This document shows, one piece after another, positions 8,743-18,883 of a DNA stretch of 64,000 nt. The number at the start of each line of letters is the position of its first letter. The first letter of the stretch is position 1. The notes below the pieces were generated by a model that was given only the letters and a program-made list of their open reading frames with translations, had not been told where the DNA came from and did no database searches. The stretch comes from CAWGJF01 sp963822905 (GTDB lineage: Bacteria; Bacteroidota; Ignavibacteria; Ignavibacteriales; Ignavibacteriaceae). Both the position numbers and the translations under genes were made by a program. Where the stretch lies: assembly GCA_963822905.1 (NCBI GenBank), contig CAWGJF010000003.1, positions 720,346 to 784,345 of the forward strand. Direction: 5' to 3'.

Positions 8743-11700
8743 TGGGAACAGAATCAAAATATTATAAAGAATTAATTTTTAAGATCGAGAGATTTGTAAA
8801 GAAAGAATATCTACACCTGATTGTTACCGGTATTCTTCAAACGGTTATCATTGCCGTCTCGTGCTTTCTGTTGTTTACAATTGTTGAATACTTCGGAAAT
8901 TTTAGTTCAGTGTTGCGTACAGTTTTCTTTTTTATTTCGTTGCTGATTTTATTCGCTTCGATTAATTATTTTATTCTCATTCCTACTTTGCGCTATTTCA
9001 ATCTTTTGAGGCAAGAAACATATTTTGATGCGGCAAAGCGAGTTGGTGATTTCTTCCCGTCGCTTAAAGACGAGCTATTAAATTCACTCCAGCTTGTTTC
9101 AGATTCTGATCAAAATAAATTTTATTCATTCAGCCTGATTGATGCTGCGTTCAAGAAGGTTTATACAAAATCTGGTGGAATCAAGTTTGAATCAGTTGTA
9201 AAATTTGATAAAGCGAAAAAACTTACCCGTTCTGTCCTGGTTTTGTTGATAACTGCAATTCTACTTATTGGTTTTGTTTCGCCTATAAAAGCTGCTGCAA
9301 ACAGATTTATTAACTTTAGTAAAGAATTTATTCCTCCTGCAAAGTTCTCTTTTAAAGTTTTGCCCGGGAATGCTGAAGTAACAAAAGGTGAGGATGTTCT
9401 AATTGATGTTACAGTTGATGGACTCGCTCCGAAAGAAATTTCAGTTGCTACTAAACCTGAGGAGGAAACAGGTTTCAATTTTGAAAAAATTCAATTGGAT
9501 TCAGCAGGACATTTCAAATACAAATTGAATGGAGTTCGTTCTTCATTAGAATACTTTGCAACTGCTGAAGATATTAATAGTGAGATTTTCAATATTAATG
9601 TAATTGACAAACCTATTGTAAAAATGTTCGAGTTGAACATTATTCCGCCGCACTACTCCGGAATCGCATCTTCAATACAAAGAAATAACGGGAATATTGC
9701 TTCGCTTGTGGGAACAAAAGTTAAAGTGAAGCTAAATTCCACAAAACCACTTTCAAAAGCCTGGCTTCAGTTTTATGATTCGACAAAAGTGAATTTAAGT
9801 ACAAAAGAAGATCTGGCAACCGGAGAGTTCACATTAAAAGCCGATGATCAATATTCCTTCATGCTTTTTGATGAAAATGAAAATTCAAATGCATCTCCCG
9901 TTAAATATCAGGTAAAGGTTAATTATGATGAATTCCCTTCAATAGAATTAATTTCTCCAAAAGAAAATTCAATACTCGGAAATGATAATCGGGTTGATCT
10001 GAATGCAAAAGTTGCTGATGATTTTGGATTTTCAAAATTCACTTTAAATTACAGGCTTTCTTCTTCAAAATATGAACAGACTGATGATGACTTCACAGCA
10101 ATTGAACTTCCGATTAAAAAAAATCAACAGCAATATTCATTGAACTATATCTGGAACCTGACAAATCTTCATCCGGGAGTAAATGATGTTTTCAGTTTTT
10201 ACCTGGAAATTTTTGATAATGATATTGTCAGTGGACCGAAATCTGCAAAAACAAATGTGCTCTCGGTCAGAGTGCCATCACTTCAAGAAGTTTTGGCAAA
10301 TGCAGATGAAACTCATACTGAAGTTGAATCTCAATTGGAAGAAACTTTAAAACAGGCAGAAGATCTGCACAAAACTTTTGAAGAAATTGATCGTGACTTA
10401 AAATCAAAAGATGAAAAACTTAGCTGGGAGCAAAAAGAAAAGATTGAAAATGCAATGGATAAATACAATGATCTTCAGAAGAAAGTTGATGATATGAATT
10501 CACAGTTAAATGATATGCGTGAGAAGCTTCAGGAAAATAATTTACTTTCTGAAGAAACATTAGAAAAGTACATGGAATTGCAAAAGTTGATGAATGAAAT
10601 GACAAGTGATGAAATGAAAAAAATGATGGAACAGATGCAGCAGATGCTTCAGCAGCTTAATAAGAATATGACACAGGATGCTCTTGAAAATATGAAATTC
10701 AATGAAGAACAGTTTAAGAAAAGCGTTGAACGGACATTGAATCTTTTAAAGAAAATTCAGATTGAGCAAAAAGTTGATGAAATGATTAAACGTGCTGAAA
10801 ACCTGGAAAAAATGCAGAATGATTTAATGGAGCAGACGAAAAACAGCGATATGAAAAATAGTGAGCAGAAGAATGATTTGAGTAAAAAGCAAGATGAAAT
10901 TACTGATCAGCTTAACAAACTTGAAGATCAGATGAAGGATCTTAAGGATAAAATGAGCGAAATGAAGGATATGCCAATTGAGAAAATGGAAAGTATGAAT
11001 AAAGATTTGGAAGAACAGAAAAACCAGAAACAATCTGAACAAGCTTCACAGGATATACAAAAGAGCCAACAAATGAGTGCAATGCAAAACCAGAGCCAGG
11101 TTTCCTGCAATATGCAGCAAATGAAAAAAGGCTTGATGGAGATGCAGTCTGGAATGAAGCAGCAAAGCCAGATGAAAACATTTACTGATATGCTCAACCT
11201 ACTCGATGATATGATTTCTCTTTCGAAAAAACAGGAGGCATTAAAAGATGATCTGGAAAATTCCGACCCGAATTCTTCTTCTCTGAATGAAAGTGCTCAA
11301 GAACAGGAAGGATTAAGAGGAAATCTTTCAAATCTGGTTAAGCAAATGTCCGAGCTTTCACAAAAAACTTTTGCAATATCTCCGGAGATGGGTAAGGCAA
11401 TTGGTGATGCAAATAATCAGATGCAGCAATCAATACAACAAATGCAGAACAGAAATGGTTCGATGGCAGTTCTGGCACAAACCGAAGCTATGAAACACTT
11501 AAACGAAGCAGCTTCGATGATGAAATCTTCTATGGATGCGATGATGAATTCAGGTGGAAGTGGTGGAATGATGTCTCTTATGCAGCAGTTACAAAAACTT
11601 TCCGGACAGCAGATGGATTTAAATAATCTGACTCAAATGCTTCAGCAGATGCAGCAAGGTCAGCTGAGTCCGGAACAAATGGGGCAAATGCAAAGACTCT

Positions 11701-12128
11701 CCCAGGAACAGCAATTAATTCAAAAATCACTTCAGCAATTGAACCAGGAAGCAAAAATGTCTGGTGAAAGCAAAAAACTTCCTTCCAACCTTGAAGGAAT
11801 TCTGGATAAAATGCAGGAAGTGATTAAGGATATGAATACTCAAAAATTAGATGACAACCTGATTCAGAAACAGGAAAATATTCTTTCACGTATGCTGGAT
11901 GCGCAGAAATCGATTAACGAAAGGGATTTTGAAAAACAAAGAGAATCTAAAACCGGTGAAAACCTTGCCAGGAAATCCCCCGGAAATTTAAATCTTGAAA
12001 ATTCAGAAAACCTGGATAGAATAAGGGAAGAACTTATGCGTTCAATAAAAGAAAAGTATTCTCATGACTATGAAGAATTAATCAAAAACTACTTCAAAGC
12101 TCTGCAAGAAAACCGGGTAAATAAATAA
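8742..12128 (+). CDS. Large DUF4175-like membrane protein with Met/Gln-rich coiled coil
   Basis: About 1128 aa. I start at the ATG that overlaps the DUF4159 stop by one base (TAATG); a GTG 18 bases upstream is in frame. Two or three N-terminal membrane helices (about 25-80) and another near 165-185 are followed by a beta-rich extracytoplasmic region to about 530. A very long helical region then runs to about 1000, extremely rich in Met, Gln, Lys and Glu, with repeated MQQMLQQ-like runs. Proteins of this DUF4175 type accompany DUF4159 and BatA genes; their role is probably envelope-related but unproven. No enzyme motif is visible. Confidence 0.75.
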   Translation: MGTESKYYKELIFKIERFVKKEYLHLIVTGILQTVIIAVSCFLLFTIVEYFGNFSSVLRTVFFFISLLILFASINYFILIPTLRYFNLLRQETYFDAAKRVGDFFPSLKDELLNSLQLVSDSDQNKFYSFSLIDAAFKKVYTKSGGIKFESVVKFDKAKKLTRSVLVLLITAILLIGFVSPIKAAANRFINFSKEFIPPAKFSFKVLPGNAEVTKGEDVLIDVTVDGLAPKEISVATKPEEETGFNFEKIQLDSAGHFKYKLNGVRSSLEYFATAEDINSEIFNINVIDKPIVKMFELNIIPPHYSGIASSIQRNNGNIASLVGTKVKVKLNSTKPLSKAWLQFYDSTKVNLSTKEDLATGEFTLKADDQYSFMLFDENENSNASPVKYQVKVNYDEFPSIELISPKENSILGNDNRVDLNAKVADDFGFSKFTLNYRLSSSKYEQTDDDFTAIELPIKKNQQQYSLNYIWNLTNLHPGVNDVFSFYLEIFDNDIVSGPKSAKTNVLSVRVPSLQEVLANADETHTEVESQLEETLKQAEDLHKTFEEIDRDLKSKDEKLSWEQKEKIENAMDKYNDLQKKVDDMNSQLNDMREKLQENNLLSEETLEKYMELQKLMNEMTSDEMKKMMEQMQQMLQQLNKNMTQDALENMKFNEEQFKKSVERTLNLLKKIQIEQKVDEMIKRAENLEKMQNDLMEQTKNSDMKNSEQKNDLSKKQDEITDQLNKLEDQMKDLKDKMSEMKDMPIEKMESMNKDLEEQKNQKQSEQASQDIQKSQQMSAMQNQSQVSCNMQQMKKGLMEMQSGMKQQSQMKTFTDMLNLLDDMISLSKKQEALKDDLENSDPNSSSLNESAQEQEGLRGNLSNLVKQMSELSQKTFAISPEMGKAIGDANNQMQQSIQQMQNRNGSMAVLAQTEAMKHLNEAASMMKSSMDAMMNSGGSGGMMSLMQQLQKLSGQQMDLNNLTQMLQQMQQGQLSPEQMGQMQRLSQEQQLIQKSLQQLNQEAKMSGESKKLPSNLEGILDKMQEVIKDMNTQKLDDNLIQKQENILSRMLDAQKSINERDFEKQRESKTGENLARKSPGNLNLENSENLDRIREELMRSIKEKYSHDYEELIKNYFKALQENRVNK

Positions 12129-12238
12129 ATCTGGGTAGCTATAAGTTTAACTTCAGGGAATTCCGCAGATTCTTTTCATTAAATTCTATTCGATTTCAGA
12201 CAAAATGTGTATATTTTTAAGAACCTATTTTTAATTCT

Positions 12239-13897
12239 ATGATTGAACTAATTAATAATACACTTCATATAATTGCTAAAGTTAGCAATAGCAAGTGTGT
12301 CTATCTTCTCAGGATGAACAATTGGGATGCTGAGATCATCACAATTTATGGAGATGAAAGGGATAAATACACTTTGTTAAATCATTCAATGATTGATCTT
12401 CACAATTCAGGCACAGTTGATATTGAAGCTGTAAGAAAATTAAATGCATTTAAACTTCTGAATCGCGATGATTCAATAAATTCATTTCTTATCCAGGATA
12501 TTTTTTCTATCAGGGAGCGAAACGAATCCGTTTATCTTGTTATGTTCTCAGGCAAACAAGCTCAGTTTAACCAGGATTGCATGGACAGCATACTCTCAAT
12601 TATAAATATTCTGAGTTTCCAGATAAAACAGTTCCTGGAATTAAAAAGATACCAGAGAGTTTCAATAAAGAGTGAGCCCAAGTTTGATTCTGAACAGGAA
12701 AATGTTGTAGACCTTATGAGTGACTGGGAAAAAAGTTTTAATTCTTTGATGGAAATATCTTCCGACCTTATTTTTATTTTAAATAAGGAGGGAAATTTTA
12801 TACTGATTAATGAATTTGGTATGAACCAGTTAGAATATTCATTAGCGGAGCTTAAAGGAAAACATTTTACACAATTTGTGGAGCCTGAAAATCTCAATCA
12901 AACCGTTAAATCACTTAACGATATTTTAAACTCAAATGAAATGAAAAGGTTTGAAACAACTTTCCTTTCAAAGTATGAAAGACCTATAAAGCTGGAAGTT
13001 TCTGGTAAAACTGTTTTAAAAGCGGGGAAGATTATAGGGATGATTGCTTCAGCAAGGAACATCACAAAAGAAAAAAATTATGAAGATGAATTAAAAAAAA
13101 TCAGACCGAAGCTAACGGAAACAGAAAGATTAATTCATATAGAACGAAAGCGGACTAAAGAGCATAAATCTTTAATAGAAGAATTAAACAGATTAAAGTC
13201 TGAATTTATTTCTAATCTTTCCCATGAATTCAGAACACCACTGGCATCAATAATTGGTTTTTCAGAAACAATTGAATCTGATCCTGACCTTCCACCTGAA
13301 ATGAAAAAAGAATTCAACCACGTAATTCTAAATGAAGGAAAAAGGCTTGCAAAATTAATTAACGAAGTGCTGGATATATCCAGTGTAGAAGAAGGAGCAA
13401 CGGTTCTGGTCCGAACCGAGTTTGAAGTCACACAGATTCTTCAATCTATAATTGATGATCAAAAAGAATTAGCCGAAGAAAAATCGCTTGAAGTAATTTT
13501 TGAAAAACCCGAAGAAGAAATTTTAATTGAAGCTGATAAAGAACGCCTGAAAGAGATGTTTGTGGCCCTGATAAACAATGCAATAAAATTCAATAATGAA
13601 CATGGAAGGGTCCGGGTTACGGTAAGTAATCTTTACAGAGAACTGGAAGTTATAGTAAGCGACACGGGTATCGGCATTCCTGAAAAGGATTTACCTTATA
13701 TTTTTCAAAAATTTTACAGGATTAGTCGTCCTGGCATAGAAATTCCAGCAACTGGAGTTGGCTTGGTTTTTGTGAAACAGATCGTTGATTTGCATAAAGG
13801 AATGATTACAGTTCAGAGTGAACCTGGCGGTGGATCTTCTTTTATAGTTAGATTACCAAAATTTTCTAAAATTGAAAAATCTGAGGTAGAAACTTGA
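12239..13897 (+). CDS. PAS-domain sensor histidine kinase
   Basis: 552 aa, no membrane segment, so a cytoplasmic sensor. An N-terminal ~130-residue region looks GAF-like, a PAS domain spans about 165-275 (DLIFILNKEGNFILINEFG), and a short helix leads to the HisKA domain with phospho-acceptor His329 in SHEFRTPL. The ATPase domain follows with the N box NNAIKFN, G1 DTGIGIP and G2 GVGLVFVKQ. The last codons overlap the TTG start of the NtrC-type regulator by 4 bases, so the two form an operon and probably a kinase-regulator pair. Confidence 0.92.
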   Translation: MIELINNTLHIIAKVSNSKCVYLLRMNNWDAEIITIYGDERDKYTLLNHSMIDLHNSGTVDIEAVRKLNAFKLLNRDDSINSFLIQDIFSIRERNESVYLVMFSGKQAQFNQDCMDSILSIINILSFQIKQFLELKRYQRVSIKSEPKFDSEQENVVDLMSDWEKSFNSLMEISSDLIFILNKEGNFILINEFGMNQLEYSLAELKGKHFTQFVEPENLNQTVKSLNDILNSNEMKRFETTFLSKYERPIKLEVSGKTVLKAGKIIGMIASARNITKEKNYEDELKKIRPKLTETERLIHIERKRTKEHKSLIEELNRLKSEFISNLSHEFRTPLASIIGFSETIESDPDLPPEMKKEFNHVILNEGKRLAKLINEVLDISSVEEGATVLVRTEFEVTQILQSIIDDQKELAEEKSLEVIFEKPEEEILIEADKERLKEMFVALINNAIKFNNEHGRVRVTVSNLYRELEVIVSDTGIGIPEKDLPYIFQKFYRISRPGIEIPATGVGLVFVKQIVDLHKGMITVQSEPGGGSSFIVRLPKFSKIEKSEVET

Positions 13898-15276
13898 ACA
13901 AACTGGTCTACATAGTTGATGATGAACAGGCGATTTCAAAACTTCTTTCTTTCTGGGTAAAAGATAAATGGGGTTATGATGTGGAAGTCTTTAGCAACGG
14001 TGAAGATATGTTGAAGAAATTAAATGCCAAACCTGATCTCATTTTACTTGATATAATGTTACCCGGGTTAAATGGTGTTGAAACTTTAAAACGTGTCAAA
14101 CAGGTTGACGAAAATCTTCCTGTAATAATGCTTTCTGCTCAGGGAAGTGTTGAGGTTGCAGTTGAATCTCTTCGATTTGGTGCATTTGATTATTTTCCAA
14201 AACCGATAGATCAGCAGAGATTGGAACTTGCAATAAAAAATGCAATCAGGAATTATGATCTAACAAAAGAAATTCAAAACCTTCGGGAAAATGTTCGGAA
14301 AGAATATAGTTTTGATAATATCATCACCGCTGATGGAAAAATGCAGGATGTGTTCAAACTTGTTAGTAAAGTACTTGACAATGAAATTTCAGTACTGATT
14401 TATGGTGAAAGCGGAACAGGAAAAGAGCTTATTGCCCGTGCAATTCATTATAATGGCAAAAGAAAAGACAGACCATTTATCGTTGTAAATTGTGCATCCA
14501 TTCCGAGGGAACTTCTTGAAAGTGAATTGTTTGGACATGAAAAAGGATCATTCACCGGTGCGCATCAAAGAAAATTAGGAAAGTTTGAATTGGCAAAAGA
14601 CGGAACAATTTTCCTTGATGAAATAGGCGAACTTGAAATGCTGCTGCAGGCTAAGTTATTAAGAGTAATCCAGCAAAAAGAATTTGAACGTGTTGGCGGT
14701 ACTGAACTTATTAAAACAAATGTAAGAATAATTTCCGCAACTAACAGGGATTTGAAGGTAGCCGTTGAAGCTAAAGAATTCAGAGAAGATTTATACTATA
14801 GGTTAAACTCTTTCCCAATATCAATTCCGCCGTTAAGACAAAGAAGAGCTGATATACTTGTGCTTGCAGAACATTTCGTTGAAGAATTTAATTTGAAGAT
14901 TGGAAAAAGTATTAAAGGATTTTCCAAGAAGTCCTTAAAAGCCATATATGAATATGATTGGCCGGGAAACATTCGTGAAATGGAAAATACAATTGAACGA
15001 TGCATGATCATATCAGATAAAGATGTGATAGATATAGACGAATTACCACAGCATCTTCGAAGCTCAGATCGATCTGGTCCAATTGATTTTAACGGGTCAT
15101 TATTTTCGGACGATACAATTATTCCATTCGAAAAAATTAAGGAAGAGTCAATCAGGCATGCTTTAAAAGTAACTAAGGGTAATATTGTAGAAGCCGCAAA
15201 AAGATTGCAGCTAGGTCGTGCAACTATTTACAGATTAATGGAAAAATACAATATTGAGAACCGTTCTTATGAATAA
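13894..15276 (+). CDS. NtrC-family sigma-54-dependent response regulator
   Basis: 460 aa. Receiver domain (1-120) with the acidic pair DD9-10 and phospho-Asp53. AAA+ domain with Walker A GESGTGKE (171-178), sigma-54 contact loop GSFTGA (218-223; Ser replaces the usual second Ala) and Walker B GTIFLDEIGE (237-246). A Fis-type helix-turn-helix ends the protein (AAKRLQLGRATIYRLMEKY). The start is TTG, overlapping the kinase stop as TTGA, so translation is likely coupled. It would activate sigma-54 promoters in response to the upstream kinase. Targets are not evident. Confidence 0.93.
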   Translation: MNKLVYIVDDEQAISKLLSFWVKDKWGYDVEVFSNGEDMLKKLNAKPDLILLDIMLPGLNGVETLKRVKQVDENLPVIMLSAQGSVEVAVESLRFGAFDYFPKPIDQQRLELAIKNAIRNYDLTKEIQNLRENVRKEYSFDNIITADGKMQDVFKLVSKVLDNEISVLIYGESGTGKELIARAIHYNGKRKDRPFIVVNCASIPRELLESELFGHEKGSFTGAHQRKLGKFELAKDGTIFLDEIGELEMLLQAKLLRVIQQKEFERVGGTELIKTNVRIISATNRDLKVAVEAKEFREDLYYRLNSFPISIPPLRQRRADILVLAEHFVEEFNLKIGKSIKGFSKKSLKAIYEYDWPGNIREMENTIERCMIISDKDVIDIDELPQHLRSSDRSGPIDFNGSLFSDDTIIPFEKIKEESIRHALKVTKGNIVEAAKRLQLGRATIYRLMEKYNIENRSYE

Positions 15277-15295
15277 AAAAATCAGGTAATAAAAA

Positions 15296-15634
15296 ATGGA
15301 TTTTACAAAAGAAGTTATTAATAGTGTAAGTTTATTTAAAGTCAATATCTTACGCGCAACTATGAATGAAGCTGAGGAATTTAAGTTCACTTTATCCGAA
15401 GAAATTAACAATGGTGTAAAAAACCTTGTAGTTGATCTTTCGGAATGCGAATATATCGATTCAACATTTCTCGGGACTCTCGTAGTTACTCTAAAAAAAG
15501 TAACGACTCAGGGTGGGGATTTAAGATTAATCGGGTTTAAACCCGCAGTTAGATCGATGTTTGAGCTTACACGGATGTATCGTGTTTTTGAGACTTTTGA
15601 AACGAAAGATGAAGCTATAAAAAGTTTTTCCTAA
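15296..15634 (+). CDS. STAS-domain anti-sigma factor antagonist
   Basis: 112 aa, a single STAS domain of SpoIIAA/RsbV type. The motif VVDLSECEYIDSTFLGTLV contains the D-S-T/S site where the conserved Ser is phosphorylated by a partner kinase. It lies 19 bp after the NtrC-type gene and just before a PP2C phosphatase gene. A partner-switching pair (antagonist plus phosphatase) is therefore likely. No RsbW-type kinase gene is adjacent. Confidence 0.88.
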   Translation: MDFTKEVINSVSLFKVNILRATMNEAEEFKFTLSEEINNGVKNLVVDLSECEYIDSTFLGTLVVTLKKVTTQGGDLRLIGFKPAVRSMFELTRMYRVFETFETKDEAIKSFS

Positions 15635-15690
15635 TTAAATAATTTTAAATTTCTTGCTTAGAATGAGATCAGGTCAGGCAGAATATATTG

Positions 15691-17259
15691 ATGCAGAATG
15701 TTCAGAGTAAAACGGTTCTTGTAATTGACGATGATATTACAATCCGAAAATTAATTTCCCACCATCTTCTTTCTAATAAATTCAAGGTGCTTTCAGCTGA
15801 AAAAGCTGAAGATGCATTCCAAATTTTAGACGAGAATTCCATCGACCTGGTTTTATGTGATGTAACTCTTGGAAATATGGATGGGTTTACATTTTGCAAA
15901 ACTGTTCGCGAAAATGAAAAACACAAATTAATTCCATTTGTTTTTGTAACTGCGAAAAGCTCATTAAGTGATAAATCAAAAGGAATGGAAGTTGGTGCAG
16001 ATGATTTCATAACCAAACCTTTTGATGTTGATGAATTGCTTTTAAAAGTAAGATCTCTACTGAGAAGATCTGAGATATATAAAACATTCGGTGCAAGGAG
16101 AAATGTTGAAAATTCCTTTGCAGCTAAAACCCCATTAATTGTTTTAATTGATGATGATGTTTCACTTTCAAAAATGTTTCAATATAATTTGAGAAAAGCA
16201 GGGTTTGAATGTCTTGTTGCAAATACTCCTATAGATGGGTTTGAATTGGTGAAAAATACAATCCCCGATGTTATCATTTCTGATATTATGATGCCGGATG
16301 TTGATGGATTTGCACTTAGAAAATTAATCCTTAATGAGCCCACCATAAGATCGATACCATTTATATTCTTAACTGCAAAAGGAAGCGAAAGAGATATACT
16401 TGAAGGCTATGAGCTGGATATAACTGATTATGTTTTAAAAACAGCAGGTCCTAAAATAATTGTTGCAAAAGTAACCGCAGTTATTAAAAGCATTGGAAAA
16501 GAAAGAGCAAAAGCAGTTCAGGAACTTCACCGTGCCTCAGATTCAATGAGGGTAAAAGTTGTTCCGGATTATATCCCACATTTTGACGGTTTTGAAATTA
16601 ATCATTGGCATCAACCGTTTGGTGGAATTCCCGGCGGTGATTTTTTAGACTACTTTCAGATTGATGATAATCGACTTGCAATTATTCTTGGCGATGTTAT
16701 GGGCAAAAAATGGGGTGCGTGGTTTTTTGCTCTTGCCTATGCAGGATATATTAGAAGTGCTATCAGAAGTGTGTTGCAGGCAAAAGATTCATTTTCACCG
16801 GGAAAAATTCTTGAGAAGGTAAATAAGGCTGTTTACCAGGATTCAAAAATTTCTGAAGTGTTCACGACCCTTTCGATTTTAATTCTGGATAAAGAAAAAA
16901 ATGAAGCTTATTATTCAGGCGCTGGTGATTTGCCGTTGTTGTATAAAAATTATACTGAAGGAAAATTGAGAAAAATTAGTTCGGATGGTTTGTTGCTAGG
17001 TTTTTCATCATCAACAAATTATTCGGATACTGTGTTATCCCTCTCTGCAGGTGATATTATTTTACTTTCAACTGATGGGATTATAGAATCAAGGGATGAA
17101 AAAGAACAATCATATGGATCATCCAGATATATCGAGTTCGTAAACTCGATGGACGAATCCAACCACCTGATTCAAAGGATCAAATCGGATTTTAATAACT
17201 TTACAGCGGGTAAATTTGAAGATGACATCAGTTTAATTTCAATAAAAGTAAATAAATGA
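15691..17259 (+). CDS. Double-receiver SpoIIE/PP2C serine phosphatase
   Basis: 522 aa from the ATG at 15691 (an in-frame TTG lies one codon earlier). Two receiver domains in tandem: the first with Asp57 in LVLCDVTLGN, the second with VIISDIMMPDVDGF near 200. An RsbU/SpoIIE-type PP2C domain follows from about 290, with metal-binding motifs GDVMGK, STDGIIE and EDDISL. The Walker-like flexible GKG of classical members reads GKK here. It would dephosphorylate the STAS protein encoded just upstream when its receivers are phosphorylated. Confidence 0.9.
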   Translation: MQNVQSKTVLVIDDDITIRKLISHHLLSNKFKVLSAEKAEDAFQILDENSIDLVLCDVTLGNMDGFTFCKTVRENEKHKLIPFVFVTAKSSLSDKSKGMEVGADDFITKPFDVDELLLKVRSLLRRSEIYKTFGARRNVENSFAAKTPLIVLIDDDVSLSKMFQYNLRKAGFECLVANTPIDGFELVKNTIPDVIISDIMMPDVDGFALRKLILNEPTIRSIPFIFLTAKGSERDILEGYELDITDYVLKTAGPKIIVAKVTAVIKSIGKERAKAVQELHRASDSMRVKVVPDYIPHFDGFEINHWHQPFGGIPGGDFLDYFQIDDNRLAIILGDVMGKKWGAWFFALAYAGYIRSAIRSVLQAKDSFSPGKILEKVNKAVYQDSKISEVFTTLSILILDKEKNEAYYSGAGDLPLLYKNYTEGKLRKISSDGLLLGFSSSTNYSDTVLSLSAGDIILLSTDGIIESRDEKEQSYGSSRYIEFVNSMDESNHLIQRIKSDFNNFTAGKFEDDISLISIKVNK

Positions 17260-17437
17260 TGTGTATTAATTTTTGTGCGAAATATTCAAAATTTTTAAGC
17301 TATTGAGAAAATATTAATTTTATAACTCATTGATAATGATAGTGTTATGGCTAATCTCTTAAGTAATTTGACAATTAGAAGTTGAAAAGCTTATTTTTGC
17401 AATGTCTTAATTTTAAAAATTTAGTGGTGAGGTTGGT

Positions 17438-17716
17438 TTGAAAGGTGCTGTACTTAAAAAATCCGGTTTAATCCAGAAAGAAAATGATTTCCTTCAGTTA
17501 TTTACAAATTATATTTTCGATCCGGTAAGATTTGGATTAGTTGGTTTTTCACTTGCTTTTACTCTACTTATAATTGTAAAAACATTCTCGTATTTGTTAA
17601 AGTATGATTTAATTTTTTCTGTTGATATAAATGATGTTAACTTATCATTATTTGGATTTCTGATTGTATTTATGGTAAGGTTTTTGCAAAATTTTAAAGT
17701 AAAAAGAAAAGACTAA
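17438..17716 (+). CDS. Small membrane protein of unknown function
   Basis: 92 aa from a TTG start preceded by GGTGAGG. Two hydrophobic segments (about 33-52 and 68-86) predict a two-pass inner-membrane protein with a basic C-terminus (KVKRKD). No family recognised. It sits between the phosphatase gene and the convergent prfA gene, ending two bases before the prfA stop. The start codon is the least certain point. Confidence 0.5.
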   Translation: MKGAVLKKSGLIQKENDFLQLFTNYIFDPVRFGLVGFSLAFTLLIIVKTFSYLLKYDLIFSVDINDVNLSLFGFLIVFMVRFLQNFKVKRKD

Positions 17717-17717
17717 T

Positions 17718-18797
17718 TTAGAATTGTTCTGCTGCCTGAAGTTTTTCTGCTCTGTCTGCAATTTTTAGTTGTTCGATTAACTCGTCAAGCTGACCTTCCA
17801 TAATTCCTGAAAGGTTATAAAGAGTCAAACCGATTCTATGATCTGTTACCCTGTTTTGAGGATAATTGTAAGTCCTGATTTTATCACTTCTATCTCCACT
17901 ACCAACCATTATTTTTCTCTGAGCAGATATCTTATCATTTTGCTTCTTTAATTCCAGGTCATACAAACGAGCCTTTAAAACCTTCATAGCTTTATGCCGG
18001 TTCTTTAACTGTGATCTTTCATCCTGGCATTGAACAACAATTCCAGTTGGCAAATGTGTTATCCTAACTGCAGTTTCAACTTTGTTAACATTCTGTCCGC
18101 CGGCTCCACCTGATCGGTAAATGTCAATCTTTAAATCACTTGAATCAATTTCAATTTGAACATCTTCAGCTTCAGGAAGAACAGCAACCGAAGCTGCAGA
18201 AGTATGTATCCTGCCGCTGCCTTCAGTTTCAGGAACACGTTGCACGCGATGGACACCGCTTTCAAATTTTAAATCTCCGAAAACATTATTCCCGCTAAGC
18301 ATAAAAATCGCTTCTTTAATTCCTCCGATACCTGTGTCATTAATATCAATCAATTCGGTTTTCCAGTTTCTCTGTTCAGCAAATCGAGTATACATCCTGA
18401 GCAGATTACCCGCAAAGAGAGCTGCCTCATCTCCACCGGTTCCCGCCCGTATTTCCATAATTGCATTTTTATCATCATTCGGATCTTTGGGAAGAAGTAT
18501 AATCTTTATATCTTCTTCAAGATTTTCTTTTGTTTGCTTTAATTGTTCAAGTTCAACTTCCGCAAATTCGACAAGTTCATTGTCTCCACCGGATTCAATT
18601 ATTTCTTTATTCCCGTTTATATTTTTTATAACATCAGCATATTTATAATAAACCTGAACGATTTCCTCAAGATCACTTCTTTCTTTAGTTAGGGATATCA
18701 TCCTCTCCCTGTCATTCATTAAACCAGGCTCAGATAGCTGTTCCGTAATTAAATCGTACCTGTTTTTAATTTTCTCTAATTTTCCAAGTAAGTTCAT
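17718..18797 (-). CDS. prfA: Peptide chain release factor 1
   Basis: 359 aa, normal RF1 length. The catalytic GGQ is in RSGGAGGQNVNKVETAV, and the upstream stretch GRIHTSAASVAVLPE is the RF1 rather than RF2 form. The C-terminal GDRSDKIRTYNYPQNRVTDHRI block is typical. RF1 terminates at UAA and UAG. The gene is monocistronic here; prmC is not adjacent. Confidence 0.97.
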   Translation of the reverse strand: MNLLGKLEKIKNRYDLITEQLSEPGLMNDRERMISLTKERSDLEEIVQVYYKYADVIKNINGNKEIIESGGDNELVEFAEVELEQLKQTKENLEEDIKIILLPKDPNDDKNAIMEIRAGTGGDEAALFAGNLLRMYTRFAEQRNWKTELIDINDTGIGGIKEAIFMLSGNNVFGDLKFESGVHRVQRVPETEGSGRIHTSAASVAVLPEAEDVQIEIDSSDLKIDIYRSGGAGGQNVNKVETAVRITHLPTGIVVQCQDERSQLKNRHKAMKVLKARLYDLELKKQNDKISAQRKIMVGSGDRSDKIRTYNYPQNRVTDHRIGLTLYNLSGIMEGQLDELIEQLKIADRAEKLQAAEQF

Positions 18798-18883
18798 TTA
18801 TCTTTTGTATTTTTGAACGACAAATATACTGAAGAGACGTTTCAAATTCTAAGTTATTTATATTCTTAATTGAGGCTTAAAAG

